Origin: Pleurotus ostreatus/Saccharomyces cerevisiae fusant
Taxonomy: Eukaryota; Opisthokonta
Length of the DNA: 22,128 nt
Assembly: GCA_024196135.1 (NCBI GenBank)
Contig: JAMQCK010000464.1
Location: 1 to 22,128 of the forward strand
Reading direction: 5' to 3'
A program made the translations under genes and the position numbers. Below the pieces are notes generated by a model. It searched no databases, was not told the DNA's origin, and worked only from the letters and a program-made list of their open reading frames with translations. Positions 8,598 to 16,944 of the stretch are shown here, piece by piece. Each line of letters opens with the position of its first letter. Position 1 is the first letter of the stretch.

Positions 8598-9658
8598 GTC
8601 TTCAAAAGCAAGTCATTCGTCGCCATGTATCGCGAAGGGCACTTCGGTCACATTGTCTCCACCGCCCAAGACGGCCTCCTCGAAGATCGGAAACACACGG
8701 ATCGCGTCGGCTACCAAGCAAACGACCTAGCAAAGCAACGGACGTGCGCCTCCCGCGGCCAGAGCGCACGAACTCCCCGCGTCCGAGCCGTGCGCGCCTC
8801 CTACGCTCTCGCAGAAGCGGCGTCTCCACCACCCGGTACATACCGGTTCCTCCCTCCGAGGAGTGATCGCGCGTCCATCATGCGTCGGCGTCATTCGTTC
8901 ATGACCACCGTTACTTCCGCGTCCCCTGCGTTTCCCATGCTCGCTCTGCCAGCATGGAAGAGTGCTCGAGCACTGCGTTTTTCTTTCGCGTTGCGTTGCG
9001 TTGCGTCGTCGTTTCCCATGTTTGCACGCGCGACATGGATGAATGCTCTGGCATTGCGTATTCTTTGCGTTCTTCATCATGCGTTATCCGATACAGACCC
9101 ACATGGCAGCTGGTTGCTGCTTCAGATGACATTCCGCACGATATGCAACATGCGCTAACTCATGTTGAGTGCAGTTCACGAAGCCGTTTGCTGCAGCTCC
9201 GTGTGATGTGACTCACCTTGGCGTACGACAAGAGCTGGAATAAGCGCCGAATAATGGTGCGCCACGGGGAATCCCTTCCATTCTGACCTCCACTGCAGAA
9301 TAACAACAGCTTCTCGACATCATACCCAGCAGCAACAAGTGTGTCGGCACCAAAAAGCGCAACTTCGAACCACCTCCTGTGCCAGCGCAGTCCTCAAGAG
9401 CAGTGTGGTCCACTCCAGGCTGCAGTTCACATCAGCCACGCAAGTTCTCAGTTGCTCGGGCCTGTTGTCGAGTCACCAGTGGCCAAGCAACACACATGGC
9501 GCAGTCCGCTCGACAATCAACACCAGCGTATCTCGGTCTGTGCGTCGCAGCGGCTCCTACATCTTTGGGGACTATCCCTCGATCCGCTGGCCTTTTCGAT
9601 CCAAGCAGCAAGATCTCCGACCTTCGGCTTTCCGCGTCGGCTGCGCCTCCTAGTTTTC
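8598..9658. other. Interior x of the element (1061 bp), no recognised gene
   Basis: Several open frames up to 231 codons run through it on both strands, but none shows a retroelement, transposase or host-gene domain and their compositions look incidental. It contains a diverged 81-bp tandem duplication with a GCGTT microsatellite (8931-9080). It could be filler captured or left after loss of the coding region. Confidence 0.5.
8931..9080. repeat. Diverged 81-bp tandem duplication with GCGTT microsatellite
   Basis: The units start TTTCCCATG at 8931 and 9012. In both, this is followed by a Cys/Ala-type codon stretch, 'catgga(a/t)gaatgctc' type sequence, a 'gcactgcg/gcattgcg' step and 'ttctttgcgtt'. 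A short run of GCGTT repeats lies between them (about 8988-9007). Confidence 0.6.
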
Positions 9659-9843
9659 GGGGGTTGTCGCCTCGTCCGCATCTCTCCCAGCTCGGAGCGC
9701 GCCGGTGCTTGAGGCGCGCGTGCGCGGCGAGGTGCGAGCTGGCACCCGCCGCGCACGTGACCCACACCCGCGTCGCCTTTCGACTGCGAAATCTCGTGTG
9801 ATGACCCCACGTGTGAGGCTACGCAGCGGGCTAAGTGCATAGA
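9659..9843 (+). repeat. Direct repeat B, copy 1 (inner)
   Basis: Starts GGGGGTTGTCGCCTC and ends CTAAGTGCATAGA. It is identical to 10329-10513 (offset 670). It carries a strong hairpin at 9720-9756 (stem GTGCGCGGC/GCCGCGCAC with inner stem GGTGC/GCACC), a GCGCGCC/GGCGCGC inverted repeat just before it, and CACGTG at 9754 and 9808. It abuts repeat A copy 2 with no spacer. Confidence 0.95.
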
Positions 9844-10010
9844 TTGACAATCTGCGGTATAGCGAGGAACGAGCGGTGCCGCAGAATAGGTCTACGCACG
9901 TGCAGGAGCGCCCGGGCCGAGCCGCCGCCCCTTGCCTCCGCCCACCATCGTCGCTGGCAGCGCCGCGTCGCGTCGCGTTCATGCCAGCGACGATGTCGTC
10001 TTTTCTTTTC
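9844..10010 (+). repeat. Direct repeat A, copy 2 (inner)
   Basis: Identical to 8431-8597. It directly follows B copy 1, so B1A2 forms one 352-bp block in the middle of the element. Its hairpin arms lie at 9946-9959 and 9982-9995. Confidence 0.95.
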
Positions 10011-10328
10011 CCCACCCTCCGCTTCCCTCCTTCTCGAATCTTCTGCTTATTACCCTCGTAGATTCTCGATGGCACAGGCTACCCGGCAGCTTGGTTTTTG
10101 CTTTGGGTACCACCTGTCTCACGTCGTACGTTCGTTGGCCCAATCACCGGCTCTCAGATGTATGTAGACTACACTCAATACATCACTGACGACCTGGTCA
10201 GTGGGGAGTGTTATCAGGCTAGGGGCAACCGAACCTGATACCTCAGCAGGGGTCTTCGGACCTGAGGTTTTACCCACTGGCCTACCTTCAATGGTCAGGG
10301 TCCCTTTCCGGCTGAGAGAGCGCGCGTT
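10011..10328. other. Interior y of the element (318 bp), no gene seen
   Basis: It shares no similarity with interior x. It contains short inverted repeats around CCTGAGG/CCTCAG (about 10237-10267) but no coding frame of note. It does not fold as a recognisable tRNA. Confidence 0.5.
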
Positions 10329-10513
10329 GGGGGTTGTCGCCTCGTCCGCATCTCTCCCAGCTCGGAGCGCGCCGGTGCTTGAGGCGCGCGTGCGCGGCGA
10401 GGTGCGAGCTGGCACCCGCCGCGCACGTGACCCACACCCGCGTCGCCTTTCGACTGCGAAATCTCGTGTGATGACCCCACGTGTGAGGCTACGCAGCGGG
10501 CTAAGTGCATAGA
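10329..10513 (+). repeat. Direct repeat B, copy 2 (outer right end)
   Basis: Identical to 9659-9843. Its right boundary is defined by loss of identity after CATAGA; the flank continues GCAGGCAACAAG. The hairpin is at 10390-10426. Confidence 0.95.
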
Positions 10514-11553
10514 GCAGGCAACAAGCGCTAGAGCCTGCGCAACTTGCCGGCCCGCAGCCGAGACAGCTGCACGTGATCAGGTTGAAGTACTCCGCCACGT
10601 CAACATCAAGGCCCCCACAAAGCTAAGGGAGAGCATATGCGAGTCCTAGCTGTCGATTGGCCGTATTTTGTGTCCTCGTAGTCGGTCTTGGGATGTCAAT
10701 GCAACGCACATGGGGGGGACGAACATCATTCGGCAAATGCCGTCCCACAGATACGGCTCCGTTTCTGACGGCGCGGAGGTTGACGGTGCCCGTCATGTAC
10801 CCAAATGCTTTATCTCCAGTCATCTCCATCAACAGGGCCCGGCTAGCTCTTCTAAAGCTGTTATTTGCATGGCGATGCTCCAACCAGCATGCATGGCTTT
10901 TCGACGTCACAGTTGGCGACAACTCTCCAATGCCACTCGCGTTCGGCTCGAACTATCGACTCGAAGAATTACCGCCTCCTTATAGTCTGAAAGAACGATT
11001 TATCGCTTCTTAAGCGACTACGACATTCTCGACATCCCGGGAACATCTGGCGTACAAGTTGCATATCACCGTGAACTGGCTCTTGACGGAGAATCCTTGG
11101 GTCCTCGTGGGTTTTCCCTCACGCCTCATGCAATGACGCCAACCGCTTCATGCTCTTCACCGAGGTGCCCGATCGCATAATGCGCCAACTCTCGTTGCGA
11201 CTTCGCTGGGGCTCCAGTGCGTTTGAGGACCATCGGAAGAACCGACTTGCTGTGGACTTCATCAGGCGTGCGAGGTGCTCAAATGAGCCTTTCCCTTGGC
11301 CAAGGTGAAAAATGCCTCACTCAGGTCGATGAACTCGTACGGGTCGGACAAACGTTATCACCTCTACTTGCTCTCTTGGCCCTACAGGGGAATTCTCGAT
11401 GTTCCTTCGGTATCGTCTACATTCACTTGCTCTGCGGCCGCTATGTCTCTCGACTTCTCCTCGCCGGTGTCGTCTATCCCGAGGCATATAAAGGCTCTCT
11501 ACAAATCCACCCTATTCGTACCTCACCACCCGACCTCACCGCTAATTCTTCTA
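10514..11553. other. Intergenic, upstream of LPMO A; no supportable gene
   Basis: 1040 bp with moderate open frames, such as 10657-11013 on plus with no recognised domain and no sensible spliced extension. The part next to 11553 is the promoter of the first LPMO, with a TATA box at 11487. A decayed gene cannot be excluded. Confidence 0.5.
11487..11492 (+). promoter_or_regulatory. TATA box of LPMO gene A
   Basis: TATAAA in the context GGCATATAAAGG, 67 bp upstream of the ATG at 11554. The distance fits a short fungal 5' UTR. Confidence 0.65.
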
Positions 11554-12539
11554 ATGCGCGTCTCCACTCTTCTCGCTGCTTCCCCGTTTGCCGCCACGGC
11601 ATTAGCGCACTGTGAGCGAATTGGGGGTCGCTTGGCGGTCGGCGCTCATTATCTATATTATAGACACACTCCCTGTCCTCGTCGTAAACGGCGAGCCCTC
11701 GGGCGAGTGGGTCAACATCCGCCGCACGAACAACTACAACTCACAGCAGCCGGTGAGCGACGCACCTCCCTTTTCACCCTCCCTTCTCTTCGCCGCCGTC
11801 CTTCCACCCCCATTTCTTATCACCCTTCCACAGGTCACCGACGTCACTTCCCCCGACTTCACCTGCTACACCACCGAGACGCAGGCGACCGCCGAAACCG
11901 CCGAAGTCGCCGCCGGCTCCTCCATCAGCATCCAGGCGAACGGGCCAATGTACCACCAGGGCGTCGTGAACGTGTACATGGCGGACGCGGGTGGGGACGC
12001 GGCGTCGTACGACGGCTCGGGCGAGAAGTGGTTCAAGGTGCACGAGATCCCGGCGGTGACGGATGGGGGGAGCACGATTGAGTTTCCGGGGACGAGTGAG
12101 TGGGGTTCTCCTTATGTTGACAGGGTGGAGGGGGTGGGGAGGTGGGGGGAAGATGAGGGGAAGATGAGGGAAGACAGGTAACGCTGACGCCTGCAATCTA
12201 CAGACATCACGGAGATCACCTTCGACATCCCCAAGGCTTTGCCGAGCGGCGAGTACCTCGTCCGGGCTGAGCACATTGCCCTTCACAATGCGGCGAACAA
12301 GGGCGGAGCCCAGTTCTATCTCAGCTGCGCCCAGGTGAAGGTCACTGGTGGCGGTAATGGCACTCCAGGCCCGCTCGTCACCATCCCGGGGGTGTACGAC
12401 GGCAACGAGCCGGGTATAAAGCTTAACATCTACAGTCGTGAGTCGCGCTATCTAAAATTTGGTACTTCACTGACGACGGCTTCCCTCAGCTGTCCCGGCC
12501 AACTACACCCAGCCGGGCCCTGCTGTTTGGAGCGGTTAG
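11554..12539 (+). CDS. AA9 lytic polysaccharide monooxygenase, copy A
   Basis: Five exons: 11554-11611, 11664-11752, 11834-12095, 12204-12437, 12490-12539 (693 nt, 230 aa). Signal peptide 1-18 (MRVSTLLAASPFAATALA) ends exactly before His19, the N-terminal His of the mature enzyme (HYTLPVLVVNG). Copper-site residues are visible: His19 and His90 (GPMYHQG) as the histidine brace and Tyr175 as axial ligand in AQFYLSC, with second-sphere His164 and Gln173. Cys60 and Cys178 fit the conserved disulfide. The C-terminus VPANYTQPGPAVWSG is typical. There is no CBM1 module. AA9 enzymes cleave cellulose or hemicellulose oxidatively outside the cell, using copper, a reductant and O2 or H2O2. It is a paralogue of the gene at 14625, with the same predicted length but one intron fewer. 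Confidence 0.95.
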
Positions 12540-12731
12540 AGGTAAATATAGAAGTTGAAGAACTTGTCCTTGCTTAAAACCGCCGTAAATTGGTGTTTAT
12601 GATAAATGGAATAACGTTTGTAGACCCTCTTCAGGCAGAATTTCCATCTGATGGAGAGCCGCTGGGCTGGTCAAATAATATACGCAGGATTTCTGAGTGT
12701 GTCGACTACATTCTGGTCGCCGTAGATTCCT

Positions 12732-13650
12732 CTACCTGCATATCTTACTGATGACGGGTGGTCCATCGAGTCGATCAACTTCAGAAGGTAAGCACTCTCC
12801 CTCCTCCGCCCTGCATAGTGCAATTCGCTCGTCAGTATCTGGATCGACTGCAGAGTACGAGATACTTACACCGACATCATATTCCAAGAAATATTGTCGA
12901 AGAATCTCGATATCCTCATCCAGATTCGCGCTCTGGTAGCGCAAAAGTCTATCGCGTGGTCGCTGACGGAGCACAAGAAGGGTGTCCGTCCATTCGTGTG
13001 GGGCCTTGCCTGTGAGTCGCGCGGCGTTCAGCTCGCCGTCGTCGCAATTTACGACTCGAAGGACCATACGTACCCTTCGTGAGATGCTGGACGCAACGGT
13101 TGGGATGGTCCGTATGCATCGAGCCCAAATCATTGTACATGATAACCAGGTGCTCTTCATCCTTGAGTTCGCGACCATGAATTCCGAAGGTCTCGACATG
13201 CTCCTCGAATACGAGCGCACGGTCGTGGAAGAGGCCGGGTACCTTGCGTTTGAGGTTCTGGACGTGCATAGGGAAGCCGGTGAGACCGCTATCTGTCCCC
13301 CACTCGAACTCAACATCGACCATCCGTGGCTCGTCCTCGTCCGCGGGAAGAAGGATAGCTTGGAGGGTATTCTTCGTTGGCCAGAGGAAGGACGCTGCGG
13401 CGGAAGGGTCGACTTGATTCGAATTACACTGCTTCTTGTGATACTTCCAGTCCTTTGATGCATAGATGTGAGCCATTTTCCTCGAACATTGAAGATATAG
13501 GTATAAGCAGTTGCGTCAACATACCATCGTACTATGGTCTTTACTGCAATAATAAGCTGAACCGCAGCGAGAGCAGCGCATGCTGGTCGGAGCGGCGCAC
13601 ACCCCGCATCGCGTCTCAAAGCCCTCTGGGATAGGGAAAGCAGCCGACAT
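12732..13650 (-). CDS. Small MYND zinc-finger protein
   Basis: Three exons on the minus strand: 13650-13525, 13452-13074, 13009-12732 (783 nt, 260 aa). The N-terminal MYND finger has CGVC...CSRC...YYCSKDH, joined across intron 1 to STMDWKYHKKQC. The usual sixth ligand Cys is His in this copy (C-x3-H instead of C-x3-C); His can still bind zinc. The remaining 200 residues are acidic (such as FEEHVETFGIHGREL and DLGSMHTDHPNRC) with no recognised catalytic domain. The second intron (13073-13010, GTACGT...CACAG, 64 nt) removes what first looks like a frameshift and gives HLTKG-KAPHEWTD. It is probably a protein-interaction adaptor; partner unknown. It sits between the two LPMO genes in opposite orientation, tail to tail with copy A (192 bp apart). 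Confidence 0.8.
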
Positions 13651-14624
13651 AACTATGGCCAATGACGGTTGAGGAATAGATAATATCGATAAACTGGCGA
13701 GTGCCACAAATGGAGCTGCAATTGGACAACTGTGGGAATTCCCTCGGAATCTACCGGTCCCGTTCTCATGCTCACGGCCTTGGCCAAATGGCCCTTGCAT
13801 AACAACCACCACGAACCACGATAACTCTGCCTCCTGAAGATCGGCGTGCTTCGTTATTGCAGTTATTCATTCGCAAGCCTTCTCCTGCACCCAAGTTCCG
13901 TACAGTGCGGACCGACACCCAAGCCTACTTTGCACGTCTGAAATCGTGGGACTATACAGCACCGGGTGAATGGCCACATATGGGCTAGATTCAACACAAC
14001 GAGCACGGAGTCCCGTCTCCTTCACGGGCCGCCACTACCTGCTACCAACGGAGTAACTTAGGAAGACCTGCGTCTCTCGAAAGGCTTCCCTCTCGCGCTC
14101 TTGCAGTCATCTGACCAGGCTGACTTCATGCCTACGTTTCTATGATCTGCGCGAACGAGGGCTTGCATTGAAGTCCTACTCTCTTCTGCGTGGGTTCCTG
14201 AGCCAAATCTGCTGCTTCATGGTCAGCAACACGCGTCATACACCACGAGATCGCTCTTCTCGAGTAGCGGGCGGCGAATTGACTCTCGCACGCTCGATAA
14301 TCACTTGGTCTCTTTGGTAGAAGAAAAATTGACATGCTAACTTTCGCCTGGTGTTCTTTTTTCGCAGATTCTGGTCCAAGGTACGGAAAGGACCATATTC
14401 GTGGTCACAGAGCAGAAGACGAAAGGAGACCGGGGTCTCTCTTCTAAGGATAATCCTCGAGGTCCTCTCGGGATCACTATACAATGCTGGCCTCTATTAC
14501 ACGCGCATGCGGTATTCTCGTCAAATACCCTCCCCCGCCTTCGGTGCCTTGCTTCCTCCCTGCCTAGGTGTATAAATCCTTGACCGATGCCCCAGTCTCC
14601 TCGCCGCACGCCTATTTCCCCACC
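13651..14624. other. Divergent intergenic region, MYND gene / LPMO B
   Basis: 974 bp containing the promoters of the MYND gene (-) and of LPMO B (+, TATA at 14571). The open frames here are short and show no domain. No repeat is shared with the LPMO A upstream region beyond the TATA box. Confidence 0.55.
14571..14576 (+). promoter_or_regulatory. TATA box of LPMO gene B
   Basis: TATAAA in the context GGTGTATAAATCC, 54 bp upstream of the ATG at 14625. It is placed much like the TATA box of copy A. Confidence 0.65.
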
Positions 14625-15674
14625 ATGCGTCTCTCTAGCCTCCTCGCCACGGCCTCCTTTGTCGCCTCGGCTCTAGCGCACTGTAGGCACTGCCTTTCTG
14701 TTCCAGAACTCGAGATTCATCATGTACTACACAGACACGCTGCCCACGCTCATCGTCAACGGTCAGCCGTCCGGCGAGTGGGTGAACATCCGCCGCACGA
14801 ACAACTACAACACGCAGGCACCGGTCAGTAGCACCTTCTCCTTTCCCTCAATTTCTCCCTCTTTCCTCCTAGCCTCCACCTTACTCTCCCCTCCCCATCC
14901 TCCACCACCACCCACTCACCCCCCACCCAAGGTCCAAGACGTCACATCCCCCGACTTCACCTGCTACACCACCGAGACGCACGCGACCGCGACCACCGCC
15001 GAGGTCGCCGCCGGCTCCTCCGTCAGCATCAAGGCGAACGGGCCCATGTACCACGCCGGCGTCGTCAACGTGTACATGGCGAGCGCGAACCCCGATGCGG
15101 CGTCGTACGACGGCTCGGGGCAGAAGTGGTTCAAGGTGTATGAGATCCCGCCGGTGACGAATGGCGGGAGCTCGATTTCGTTTCCGGGGTCGGGTGAGTA
15201 GGGGTTGGGGCCTGGATGCGGAGGTGGGTGGCAAAGGGATGGGCGCTGATGCACGACAACCAGACATCGACACGATCACCTTCACGATCCCCAAGAGCCT
15301 GCCGAGCGGCGAGTACCTCATCCGCGCTGAGCACATTGCTCTGCACAGCGCTTCGAGCTTTGGCGGTGGTAAGTCTTTCTTCGCTCGCTCTATTGTCTTT
15401 CTGTATTTCCGCCACTAATCTGGGTACTCACGCATCCTCTCAGCCCAATTCTACCTGAGCTGCGCCCAAGTCAAGGTCACCGGCGGCGGAAGCGGCTCCC
15501 CGAGCCCGCTCGTCTCTATCCCAGGCGTCTACACCGGCAACGAGCCAGGGATCCTCATCAACATCTACTACCGTGGGTTGCATCTGTTTTTGTGGTCGGC
15601 GACGTTGCTAAATGCTCCTGCTAGCCGTCCCCGCCAACTACACCATGCCCGGGCCTGCTGTCTGGCACGGATGA
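14625..15674 (+). CDS. AA9 lytic polysaccharide monooxygenase, copy B
   Basis: Six exons: 14625-14682, 14735-14823, 14932-15193, 15264-15368, 15444-15572, 15625-15674 (693 nt, 230 aa, exactly the length of copy A). Signal peptide 1-18 ends before His19; the mature start is [11 protein letters not shown]. Residues His90 (GPMYHAG), His164, Gln173 and Tyr175 (AQFYLSC) plus Cys60/Cys178 match copy A, so the copper site is intact. The C-terminus is [15 protein letters not shown]; no CBM1. The first intron must use the acceptor at 14734 (52 nt); a nearer AG at 14724 would give a 24-nt intron and an immediate stop. The intron at 15369-15443 (GG|AQFY) is absent from copy A. Secreted, oxidative attack on plant cell-wall polysaccharide. 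Confidence 0.95.
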
Positions 15675-15987
15675 AGGGCTCGATTGGAATATGGCTAAGT
15701 TCACCGGATATATGCTTCTGTTTCGGGCTCACACACGAAGAGGGAAAGTAGGATAACATTGTCTGCAGGGTATATAATGAATGGTATCTGTATGTAACTC
15801 ACGTCGTGCACTACGACTTGGGATAGCGTGAAATAAGGCTACAATGTTGTGCTGGCTGGTGATAACATGAGGCGGTGAGTAGCGATGTACGAGCGGGACT
15901 GTAGGCGATACATAGTCATCGTGTGAGAGACGGGAGTCGAAACCATCAAGGTCCTCCACAAGAGCGTCCAATCCGAGGCGAATGCGT
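15675..15987. other. Convergent intergenic region, nothing recognised
   Basis: 313 bp between the stops of LPMO B (+) and the secreted Cys-rich gene (-). It presumably holds both 3' UTRs. No gene or repeat seen. Confidence 0.5.
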
Positions 15988-16654
15988 TTACGGGAAAGTC
16001 AGGATGTACTCCTTCATCTCCTGCTCCCAGTTGCAGTCGGGCAGACCGTCCCCACCGCACTGCTTGAGCAGCTTGTCGCCCATCTCCCCAAGCGCCGCCT
16101 TCACCGCATGCTTGACGTTGTCCTTCTTCGCATCCTGCACGACCCGCTGCGCGATCGCGTCGCTGTACTGCTCAGTAGCGTTGCTGATGAGCGCACGCGT
16201 CTGATTGAAGGCGATCTGGCGCAGGACCGGGTAGAAGTGCACCATCGAGCCCGGCGTGCCGCACACGACGGGGCAGTCAGGGTTCGGGCAGCCGGGCGGG
16301 TCGACGCCGTTCTGCTGGCACTTGCCGTGGAAGAACGACGGGAAGATCGCGGTGCGCATGCCCTCGTAGGACGCGTTGGTGTACGCGTGCACGAGCGGGG
16401 CGAGATACTCGAAGCCGTGGTGGGCGTCGCCCTGCTCGTAGACGAGCGAGGAGAGCTGCTGCGCCTGGGCGGGGTCAGCGAAGAACGGCGGGATGATGGG
16501 AGGCTCCTACCGTCTCGCGCCAGATGGTATGAAGCGGGAGGGTGTAGTTGGAGAGCCACGCCTCGGTGATCTTTACGATGCACTCGCCTTCGCAGGCGGA
16601 GGCGAGAGCGGGCAGCGCCAGCGCGGCGAAGAGGCGGGGCAGCGTGAACTTCAT
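15988..16654 (-). CDS. Secreted cysteine-rich protein of unknown function
   Basis: Two exons on the minus strand: 16654-16511 and 16464-15988 (621 nt, 206 aa), with a 46-nt intron (gtagga...cccag, phase 0). The start MKFTLPRLFAAL opens a classical signal peptide ending near ALASA-CEGEC. The mature part has eight Cys (CEGEC, GKC, GCPNPDCPVVC, KQC, PDC), which would allow four disulfides. It has four N-glycosylation sequons (NYT, NAS, NQT, NAT). There is no transmembrane segment or GPI-like tail. I do not recognise a catalytic family. An in-frame ATG at 16702 would bury the signal peptide, so 16654 is preferred. Its neighbour, tail to tail, is LPMO B. It may be an extracellular accessory or effector-like protein, but that is a guess. 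Confidence 0.8.
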
Positions 16655-16944
16655 GGCGGACGGCGAGGGAGACGCGAAAGGAACGATGGTGGGGGAAGAC
16701 AAGAAGGAACTAGCTTTGTTTGGTGCACGCCAGGAGAGACAGCCAAACAGCCAAACAATGTCGAGAAAGCTGAAAGGTTGAGTGACATTTAGGGAAATGA
16801 CTTCCTTTTCGGGAAGGCTTTGTTTGACAGATCAGGAAAGCCTTGATTTACTTCCGCCTCGTTCCCGATCTCAATCTCGTCCCTGCAAGTATTCAGCATG
16901 ATTGATGTTACATTAGAGTACATTCATTCGACGATCCAAGGGTA

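Larger units (their letters stand above)
8431..10513. mobile_element. Non-autonomous element with split direct repeats (A1-x-B1A2-y-B2), Ngaro/PAT-like
   Basis: Two different direct repeats are interleaved: A (167 bp) at 8431-8597 and 9844-10010, B (185 bp) at 9659-9843 and 10329-10513. Both pairs are identical base for base on my reading. B1 ends at 9843 and A2 starts at 9844, with no spacer. A1 and B2 are the outer ends. This order is the split-direct-repeat structure of tyrosine-recombinase (DIRS-superfamily PAT/Ngaro) retrotransposons, where internal B-A templates restore the ends. Interior x (1061 bp) and y (318 bp) share no sequence and encode no recognisable RT, RNase H or recombinase. 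No target-site duplication is visible, as expected for recombinase-mediated insertion. The alternative is two head-to-tail elements (1413 and 670 bp) with common ends and different interiors, for example Helitron-like. Confidence 0.65.

Noticed and set aside
8071..9158. Long open frames on plus over the golgin coiled coil and repeat A (such as 7632-8330 and 8463-9158)
   Set aside because: These are Ser/Arg-rich shadows of the minus-strand coiled coil or run through repeat sequence; no domain or splice support.
10657..11013. 118-codon plus-strand frame upstream of LPMO A
   Set aside because: No recognised motif, no plausible spliced continuation, and the opposite strand is open as well. Left as intergenic.
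13010..13100. Apparent frameshift in the MYND gene near HLTKGTYGP / VLRVVN
   Set aside because: A 64-nt intron (13073-13010, GTACGT...CACAG) with phase 1 removes the region and joins HLTKG to KAPHEWTD, so no break is needed.
14683..14734. 24-nt intron or exon start at 14725 in LPMO B (reading [10 protein letters not shown])
   Set aside because: It would be too short an intron and creates a TAA at the junction. The acceptor at 14734 gives HYTLPTL, matching copy A.
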